NCBI GenBank assembly: GCA_964459675.1
Contig: CAYWNP010000087.1
Span: forward strand, 1 to 11,476
Length of the DNA stretch: 11,476 nucleotides
Origin: CAIZQW01 sp964459675
GTDB taxonomy: Bacteria > Verrucomicrobiota > Kiritimatiellia > RFP12 > UBA1067
Direction of reading: 5' to 3'
This document shows, one piece after another, positions 7,025 to 11,476 of this stretch. A program made the position numbers and the translations under genes. A model generated the notes under the pieces. That model was not told the origin of the DNA. It searched no databases and saw only the letters and a program-made list of their open reading frames with translations. Numbering within the stretch: the first letter of the stretch is position 1; every line of letters starts with the position of its first letter.

Positions 7025-8035
7025 TTAGATTTCCCAGCACCAGCCATGCTGATCGGGGAGTTCCCCGTATTGAATGCTTTGAACCCGTTCGTAGAGCTTC
7101 TGCAACACGGGACCGCACCCCGTTTCCGAACCGATACGCACCACGGTCGCACCCCGCCTGATCTCACAGACTGGGGTGACCACCACAGCGGTTCCGCAGG
7201 CTCCAATTTCAGAGAAAGAGCCTAGTTCTTCAAAAGGCACAGGCCGGACCTCAACCTTCAGTCCCATATCTACAGCAATCTGCTTCAAGGTCTTGTTCGT
7301 GACACTCGGAAGGATCGAGGGGGACTCCGGCGTGACATACGTCTGATTCTTAATGCCGATAAAGTTCGAGGTTGCAAACTCCTCGATATATTTATGCTCC
7401 TTCGCATCCAGATACAGCTCGACGGGATACCCCTCATGTTTGGCCTTCTCATGCGCAAAGAGACTGGCCGCATAGTTTCCGCTCACCTTCACATGGCCCA
7501 CGCCCAAGGGTGCCGCACGGTCAAACTCATCATAAATGACCGCTTTCACTGGCTGCAGCCCACCCTTGTAATAGGGACCCACCGGCACAACCAAAACTAT
7601 AAACGTGTACTCCAGCCCTGGCGCGACACCAATCTGGGCTCCCGTGCCGATGAGCAAGGGACGCAAATAGAGCGAGCCACCCGTCCCGTAAGGAGGTACA
7701 TACGCCTCATTCGCCTTGATCACTCGTGAAAGGGCATCCAGAAACATCGCTTCTGGCACCACGGGCATACAGATACGACGCGAGGTCGTCGCCAAACGGA
7801 AGGCATTTTCCTGAGGACGGAAGACGCGAATTTTGCCATCCTTACACCGGAAAGCCTTCATCCCCTCAAAAGCCGCCTGCCCATAATGGAGGCAGGATGC
7901 CGCAATATGGACCGACAGATAGGGCTCCGTCACCAGCGCTCCGCCATCCCAGGAACCGTCCTTCCACGTATAGCGAATATGGCAATCCGTATCCATGTAT
8001 TTAAATCCCAGCGAACTCCAATCAATCTGTTTCAT
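7025..8035 (-). CDS. ilvE: Branched-chain amino acid aminotransferase
   Basis: 336 residues, close to the length of the longer (type II, eukaryote-like) branched-chain aminotransferases. It is a fold-type IV PLP enzyme that interconverts Leu, Ile and Val with their 2-oxo acids using 2-oxoglutarate/glutamate, in the cytoplasm. Visible motifs: 'LHYGQAAFEGMKAFR' (49-63), GHVKVSGNYAAS (180-191) with Lys183 as the probable PLP Schiff-base lysine, 'IEEFATSNFIGI' (217-228) with the Glu that contacts the pyridine nitrogen, and 'GACGTAVVVTPV' (278-289). The start is supported by GAGGAG (8041-8046 complement) 5 nt before the ATG and by a promoter at 8083-8110. It is probably the first gene of an ilvE-rpoN(-fic) transcript; no leader peptide or attenuator is seen in the short 5' UTR. 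Confidence 0.96.
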   Translation of the reverse strand: MKQIDWSSLGFKYMDTDCHIRYTWKDGSWDGGALVTEPYLSVHIAASCLHYGQAAFEGMKAFRCKDGKIRVFRPQENAFRLATTSRRICMPVVPEAMFLDALSRVIKANEAYVPPYGTGGSLYLRPLLIGTGAQIGVAPGLEYTFIVLVVPVGPYYKGGLQPVKAVIYDEFDRAAPLGVGHVKVSGNYAASLFAHEKAKHEGYPVELYLDAKEHKYIEEFATSNFIGIKNQTYVTPESPSILPSVTNKTLKQIAVDMGLKVEVRPVPFEELGSFSEIGACGTAVVVTPVCEIRRGATVVRIGSETGCGPVLQKLYERVQSIQYGELPDQHGWCWEI

Positions 8036-8082
8036 CCCAACTCCTCATGACGTATAGAACCACCTTAAAAACGTTTTCGCAC

Positions 8083-8110
8083 AGGATAGCAGGTTTTATG
8101 CCAAAGTCAA
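8083..8110 (-). promoter_or_regulatory. Sigma-70-type promoter for ilvE-rpoN
   Basis: On the minus strand, TTGACT (8105-8110) is separated by 16 nt from TATCCT (8083-8088). This matches the -35 TTGACA at 5 of 6 positions and the -10 TATAAT at 4 of 6. It lies about 48 nt upstream of the ilvE ATG, giving a short 5' UTR that contains the strong GAGGAG ribosome-binding site. Confidence 0.6.
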
Positions 8111-8128
8111 GCAGATCCCTATTCATGG

Positions 8129-8141
8129 CCCTTAAGAAGGG
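8129..8141. promoter_or_regulatory. Short palindrome between the divergent promoters
   Basis: CCCTT-AAG-AAGGG is a 13-bp palindrome with a 3-bp centre, lying between the outward-facing ilvE and ompA promoters. ATCCCT (8115-8120) and AGGGAT (8138-8143) give a second, overlapping inverted pair. It could be an operator shared by both genes; the loop is too short for a good terminator, and no T-tract follows. Confidence 0.3.
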
Positions 8142-8194
8142 ATAATCAAGCTGACATCCCTCTGTTCTTCTCTGTAAAATTAATTATTTTTCTA

Positions 8195-8223
8195 TTGCAT
8201 GAAAAGCAAAAATCAACTAATAT
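8195..8223 (+). promoter_or_regulatory. Candidate promoter for the ompA-family gene
   Basis: TTGCAT (8195-8200), 17-nt spacer, TAATAT (8218-8223), in an AT-rich stretch. The hexamers are weak matches to the sigma-70 consensus (3 of 6 and 4 of 6) but the spacing is ideal. An excellent Shine-Dalgarno AAGGAGG (8239-8245) follows, 5 nt before the ATG at 8251, which fits a highly translated envelope protein. Confidence 0.45.
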
Positions 8224-8250
8224 AGGCCCGTTTTCAAAAAGGAGGAAACT

Positions 8251-9348
8251 ATGAAATCATTATTCACAACTTTATTTGCGTGTTCAGTCGCGAGTGTATC
8301 GTTTGCGCAAGTCGTTACCGAGAAGCAGGCCGCTGAAGCTCCTAAATCAGAGATCAGCTTGTCTGAAGCTACCACCACCGAAAAGGATGGTTCTAACCGT
8401 CTCTACATCGCCCCGGGCGTGGGCATGATGATCATGGATGGGGCAACCGGAAATGAGCCCGTCTATTTCAGCGCTCGTTTAGGCTATGACGTGACCGATC
8501 GGATCTCCGTTGAAGGCGGTATGCTCTACAGCCCCTCGATCAGCGAACGTGGCGGTCATGCGAGCTATAGTTTAGGTGGCGTGACAGCCGATGTCCTCTT
8601 CCATCTCTTGAAGAAGGACTACAAGCTTGATCCTTACCTCACAGCAGGCGCAGCATTCCTCTTCTCCAACGGTGACACCTTGGGCGATCAGGAGAGCTAT
8701 GGTTTCCTCGCTCCTCGCGTAGGTGTTGGACTGGCCTATCACATCAACGACAACCTCGCAGTTCGCGTTGAGGGTAAGACCGGTATCCAGCCTGCCGCAA
8801 CGGACATGAACGATGGCATTATCACCACGGCTGAAGTCGGCATGCTCTACCGTTTCGGTGGTAGCGAAAAGACGGCCACACCCGTCGAAACAACGACCTA
8901 CAACCCCGCCCCTGGCATCATCGTAGATGCGACACCTGTTGGCGCTCAGGACGTGATGATCCTTGAGGTCTACATTAATTTCGATTATGACCAGACCGTC
9001 ATCAAGCCAGAGTACACAGCGGCTTTGAACGAGATCGCTCGCGTAATCAAGAAAGCGACGCTCAAGAATCCGAATGTGACCGTCTCTGTGGAAGGTCATG
9101 CGGATCGCCGTCAAAAATCCCTGGCTTCTTACAACCAGAAGCTCTCGGAGCGCCGCGCGGACGTCGTCAAGGGCTACCTGGTCAGCACGGGTTGCGAAGG
9201 ACAGAAGATGTCGACCGTGGGTTACGGTTTCAGCCGTCCCAAAGTCCCGCATGATCTCGTCAACGGCACACCTGAAAATCGCCGCGTGGATGTCTTTATC
9301 CATGGCGTCGGTGATGAAGCCAGCCGTAACGAACTGCGCAAGAAATAG
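8251..9348 (+). CDS. OmpA-family outer-membrane protein (beta-barrel plus peptidoglycan-binding domain)
   Basis: 365 residues. Signal peptide 1-19 (cleavage after SFA before Gln20). Residues about 50-203 alternate in the manner of an eight-stranded OmpA-like beta-barrel ('YFSARLGYDVTDRISVEGG', 'YGFLAPRVGVGLAYHI') and end with an aromatic strand YRF. A Thr/Pro-rich linker (207-232) leads to an OmpA C-terminal domain (about 236-352) that binds the diaminopimelate of peptidoglycan: 'VYINFDYDQTVIKP', EGHADR with Asp285, LSERRA with Arg302, and the closing NRRVDV. Compared with E. coli OmpA (Asp271/Arg286) the Asp-Arg spacing is two residues longer and the conserved Gly is missing. The protein ties the outer membrane to the cell wall. 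Start is fixed by AAGGAGG 5 nt upstream. It is monocistronic or nearly so, with a strong hairpin after the stop. Confidence 0.93.
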   Translation: MKSLFTTLFACSVASVSFAQVVTEKQAAEAPKSEISLSEATTTEKDGSNRLYIAPGVGMMIMDGATGNEPVYFSARLGYDVTDRISVEGGMLYSPSISERGGHASYSLGGVTADVLFHLLKKDYKLDPYLTAGAAFLFSNGDTLGDQESYGFLAPRVGVGLAYHINDNLAVRVEGKTGIQPAATDMNDGIITTAEVGMLYRFGGSEKTATPVETTTYNPAPGIIVDATPVGAQDVMILEVYINFDYDQTVIKPEYTAALNEIARVIKKATLKNPNVTVSVEGHADRRQKSLASYNQKLSERRADVVKGYLVSTGCEGQKMSTVGYGFSRPKVPHDLVNGTPENRRVDVFIHGVGDEASRNELRKK

Positions 9349-9372
9349 TCTGACAGGACGATAACAAATTGT

Positions 9373-9410
9373 GGCGTGATTCAATTCAATTGAGTCACGC
9401 CTCTTTTATT
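9373..9410 (+). terminator. Rho-independent terminator after the ompA-family gene
   Basis: A 13-bp stem (9373-9385 with 9389-9401, one G-T wobble) closes a TCA loop; the outer part is GGCGTGA paired with TCACGCC. It is followed by TCTTTTATT. The hairpin begins 24 nt after the stop codon of the OmpA gene and ends only 15 nt before the kinase ATG at 9417. Confidence 0.85.
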
Positions 9411-9416
9411 TCCGCC

Positions 9417-10361
9417 ATGAAAAAAATTCTCTGCCTCGGTTTAACCCCTGCCCTCCAACGGACACTCCTCTTTGACGCACTGAAGATCAATCACGTCAAT
9501 CGCGCAACGCATGTCATCGAGAGCGCCGCAGGAAAGGCCCTCAATACCGCGCGAGCTCTCTCGACACTCTCCATGCCAGTCGAAGTAGCAGGACTTAACG
9601 GCGGCGCAACCGGACGCAAGATAGAGGCCTTTCTGAAAGCGTACGGCGTGGCGTCGGTACAGACCGCCATGAAGGCTGAGACCCGCATCTGTACAACGTT
9701 GATTGATCTAAAGAAGGGAACCATTACGGAACTCGTTGAAGAGGCCCCTGATCCAGGTGAAGCAACGCTCAAGCGTTTTCAGCAAGCGAACCTGAAATGG
9801 TTAGCAGAGGCCTCTGCGCTGGTGATCAGCGGAACCTTGCCCCCGTTTGCCGCAGAGACGTTCTATCGACCCTTTGTCCATGAAGCCGTCGCGCGCCACA
9901 TTCCCGTCATTATTGACTCCCATAAAGCCCCCTTGCTTCTTCTGTTGCCGGAGAGGCCTTTGCTGGTGAAACTCAACTGGCACGAACTGGAAACAACCTT
10001 CCAGCACACACTCAAGACCGCGGAACAGCTTAAACGCGACATGAAGGCGCTCGTCGCCTTAGGCTCGCAGAACGTTGTCATCACCCAAGGAGCCAAGGCC
10101 GCCTATCTCCTGGCACAGGATGGCATGTTTTACCGCCTGCTTCCTCCCCAGCTCACAGAGGTGGTCAACCCCATCGGAAGTGGCGACTGTACAACTGCCG
10201 GTATTGTCTGTAAGCTCATGAAAGGCAGGCCTCTCCCCGAAGCGCTCGCCTTTGGACTTGCCTGCGGCACCGCGAATGTCATGACCCCTACTCCAGCTGA
10301 CTTCGATCCAAAAATCGCCCTTCGGCTTTTTAAGAAGGTCCAGCCCGAGCGGCTTGCCTAA
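9417..10361 (+). CDS. PfkB-family sugar-phosphate kinase (1-phosphofructokinase/LacC-like)
   Basis: 314 residues. The ribokinase/PfkB fold is clear: 'LGLTPALQRTLLF' (8-20), AAGKALNTARAL (37-48, the sugar-site GG/GK..N.AR motif), GGATG (62-66), 'LVKLNWHELE' (183-192, the KxNxxE site that helps bind Mg/ATP), and NPIGSGDCTTAG (251-262) with catalytic base Asp257 and the GxGD anion hole. The GSGD...AG form and the N-terminus are most like the FruK/LacC/PfkB hexose-phosphate branch, which makes fructose-1,6- or tagatose-1,6-bisphosphate; the exact substrate is uncertain. The start at 9417 gives the canonical MKKIL opening; an upstream in-frame TTG at 9369 would read through the terminator hairpin. 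There is no Shine-Dalgarno before the ATG. It faces the pyrophosphatase gene head-on, with a terminator between. Confidence 0.9.
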   Translation: MKKILCLGLTPALQRTLLFDALKINHVNRATHVIESAAGKALNTARALSTLSMPVEVAGLNGGATGRKIEAFLKAYGVASVQTAMKAETRICTTLIDLKKGTITELVEEAPDPGEATLKRFQQANLKWLAEASALVISGTLPPFAAETFYRPFVHEAVARHIPVIIDSHKAPLLLLLPERPLLVKLNWHELETTFQHTLKTAEQLKRDMKALVALGSQNVVITQGAKAAYLLAQDGMFYRLLPPQLTEVVNPIGSGDCTTAGIVCKLMKGRPLPEALAFGLACGTANVMTPTPADFDPKIALRLFKKVQPERLA

Positions 10362-10378
10362 AACTTATCCAACAAAGA

Positions 10379-10415
10379 AAGCGGCCTGCGTCTAAAACGC
10401 AAGCCGCTTTTTTTT
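10379..10415. terminator. Bidirectional rho-independent terminator between kinase and pyrophosphatase genes
   Basis: AGCGGC (10380-10385) pairs with GCCGCT (10403-10408); after one mismatch, TGCGT (10387-10391) pairs with ACGCA (10397-10401) around a 5-nt loop. Eight or more T residues follow on the plus strand, so it ends the kinase transcript. On the minus strand the hairpin is followed by TTTCTTTG, so it can also act for the pyrophosphatase gene. Confidence 0.9.
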
Positions 10416-10435
10416 AAAATTTCCCTTGAGGGAAA
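10416..10435 (-). terminator. Small hairpin just after the pyrophosphatase stop codon
   Basis: TTTCCC (10420-10425) and GGGAAA (10430-10435) form a 6-bp stem with a 4-nt loop, starting 6 nt after the stop codon (10442-10444) on the minus strand. Only four T residues follow in that direction, so it is a weak terminator alone and probably works together with the stronger hairpin at 10379-10408 or protects the 3' end. Confidence 0.5.
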
Positions 10436-10441
10436 CGCTTC

Positions 10442-11476
10442 TTACTTCGTCGTCAGCCCCAAAAACTGCTGGATGATCGGCGAGAACTTGATAATCACCG
10501 GCGTAAAGACGATCGAAACCATGCTCATCAGCTTGATGAGGATGTTCAAGGAGGGGCCGCAGGTATCCTTGCAAGGATCACCCACCGTGTCACCCGTCAC
10601 TGCTGCGCCATGCACAGGATTCTTCGAGCCATCCGGCAGCTTCTTGCCGCCGTAGTTGCCCTTCTCAATGTGCTTCTTCGCATTATCCCAAGCGCCACCT
10701 GCGTTGTTCAACATACACGCCAGCGAGAAGCCTGCGGTCAGTCCGCCTGCCAGCAAGCCCATAATACCTGCCACGCCGAGAATCAAGCCCGTTGCCACAG
10801 GAACGCAAATGGCTAGCAGGGACGGAAGCAGCATTTCACGCTGGGCGCCTTTGGTTGAGATCGCCACGCAACGTGCATAATCGGGTATTTCCGTGCCGTT
10901 CATGATGCCCGGCTTCTCGCGGAACTGACGGCGGACTTCATCCACCATCGAACCTGCTGCACGACCCACCGCCTTCATGGCCATCGCGCAAAAGATAAAG
11001 GCCATCATCGCGCCAATAAACATGCCGCAGAGCATGAGCGGATTCATGATGGTTAAATCCAAATAATTGACAAAGAACCTGAATTTGTCAGTAGCCATAT
11101 TGTAGGAGTTGATATCAAAGACGATCTCGCCCTTGGCCTCGAGCTTGCGCATCCAAACATCCACTTCCTGGATTTCAGCGGCGAGGAGCGCCATCGCGGT
11201 CAAGGCCGCAGAAGCGATTGCAAAACCCTTGCCCGTGGCGGCTGTCGTGTTCCCCAACATATCCAGATTATCCGTGCGCTCACGCACATGAGGAGGCAAG
11301 TGAGACATTTCCGCATTGCCGCCTGCGTTATCCGCGATCGGACCATACGCATCCGTTGCCAAGGTAATGCCGAGGGTGGCCAACATACCGACAGCCGAGA
11401 AACCAATACCATAGAGGCCCGCCATGGTGTCATGGAAGCCGCCTGTCAAACCAAAGGCTGCCAAGATCGCGAGGAC
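10442..11476 (-). CDS. hppA: Membrane-bound ion-pumping pyrophosphatase, K+-dependent type (partial, N-terminus beyond window)
   Basis: The last 344 residues are present; the frame is open to the right edge, and an apparent TTG 'start' at 11464 is just an internal Leu. Roughly half of a 650-800-residue integral membrane enzyme is seen. It hydrolyses pyrophosphate to pump H+ or Na+ across the membrane. Signatures (numbering from the window edge): 'GITLATDAYGPIADNAGG' (36-53), LPPHVRERTD (60-69), NTTAATGKG (76-84), FREKPGIM, NAGGAWDNAKK, and GDPCKDTCGPSLN (299-311). Ala79 and Gly82 in the NTTA-A-x-G-KG motif are the residues that mark K+-dependent enzymes (K+-independent ones have Lys and Thr). 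H+ versus Na+ specificity depends on the missing N-terminal half. Odd points: Cys302 and Cys306 replace the usual Phe/Leu and Ser/Ala near the C-terminus. Downstream hairpins end the transcript. Confidence 0.95.
   Translation of the reverse strand, partial: VLAILAAFGLTGGFHDTMAGLYGIGFSAVGMLATLGITLATDAYGPIADNAGGNAEMSHLPPHVRERTDNLDMLGNTTAATGKGFAIASAALTAMALLAAEIQEVDVWMRKLEAKGEIVFDINSYNMATDKFRFFVNYLDLTIMNPLMLCGMFIGAMMAFIFCAMAMKAVGRAAGSMVDEVRRQFREKPGIMNGTEIPDYARCVAISTKGAQREMLLPSLLAICVPVATGLILGVAGIMGLLAGGLTAGFSLACMLNNAGGAWDNAKKHIEKGNYGGKKLPDGSKNPVHGAAVTGDTVGDPCKDTCGPSLNILIKLMSMVSIVFTPVIIKFSPIIQQFLGLTTK

Noticed and set aside
8572..9384. 270-codon open frame on the minus strand opposite the ompA-family gene
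   Set aside because: It is antisense to a clear OmpA domain, and its 5' end lies inside the terminator hairpin.
9369..9416. Upstream TTG start for the sugar kinase
   Set aside because: The extension would be encoded by the terminator hairpin, and the PfkB fold begins naturally at MKKIL from 9417.
10112..10130. Sigma-54-like promoter (TGGCAC followed by GGCAT)
   Set aside because: The GG-GC spacing is one base short, the -12 element is poor, and the site lies inside the kinase gene. I found no convincing -24/-12 site in the ilvE-ompA intergenic region either.

Overview
The window looks like part of a chromosome from a Gram-negative bacterium of the PVC group, most likely Kiritimatiellota/Lentisphaerota or a relative. 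The evidence is an OmpA-type outer-membrane protein, a K+-dependent type membrane pyrophosphatase, sigma-54, and a run of secreted proteins (DUF6288/PDZ-like, SASA-type esterase, transglutaminase-like with coiled coil) of a kind I associate with Lentisphaerota, Planctomycetota and Verrucomicrobiota. The taxon is inferred from protein families by eye; no database search was possible. I see no rRNA, tRNA, CRISPR array, insertion sequence or integrase.

Layout. (1) 1-4149, minus strand: three consecutive genes for exported proteins, read from right to left: a 730-aa coiled-coil/transglutaminase-like protein, a 495-aa SASA-family esterase (gap 37 nt), and the start of a DUF6288/PDZ-like protein (gap 13 nt) that runs off the left edge. 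All three begin with signal peptides and they are probably one operon working in the periplasm or at the cell surface. (2) 4150-4435: a non-coding stretch with an inverted repeat, a GGCGGACA direct-repeat block and two tracts of 7-bp periodic repeats. The second tract runs into the 3' end of the next gene. (3) 4436-8035, minus strand: ilvE (branched-chain aminotransferase), rpoN (sigma-54; 9 nt after ilvE) and a class II Fic-family AMP-transferase, probably transcribed in that order from a good sigma-70-like promoter at 8083-8110. (4) 8036-8250: divergent promoter region between ilvE and ompA. (5) 8251-10361, plus strand: an OmpA-family protein followed by a long perfect-looking terminator hairpin, then a PfkB-family sugar kinase whose ATG lies only 16 nt after the hairpin. 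(6) 10373-10435: terminator hairpins between convergent genes. (7) 10442-11476, minus strand: the C-terminal 344 residues of a membrane-bound proton- or sodium-pumping pyrophosphatase, which continues past the right edge.

Regions 3, 5 and 7 are mainly housekeeping: amino-acid synthesis, an alternative sigma factor, envelope anchoring, sugar phosphorylation and PPi-driven ion pumping. The less ordinary parts are the secreted three-gene cluster, with its unusual domain combinations, and the heptamer-repeat intergenic region that fuses with the end of the Fic gene.
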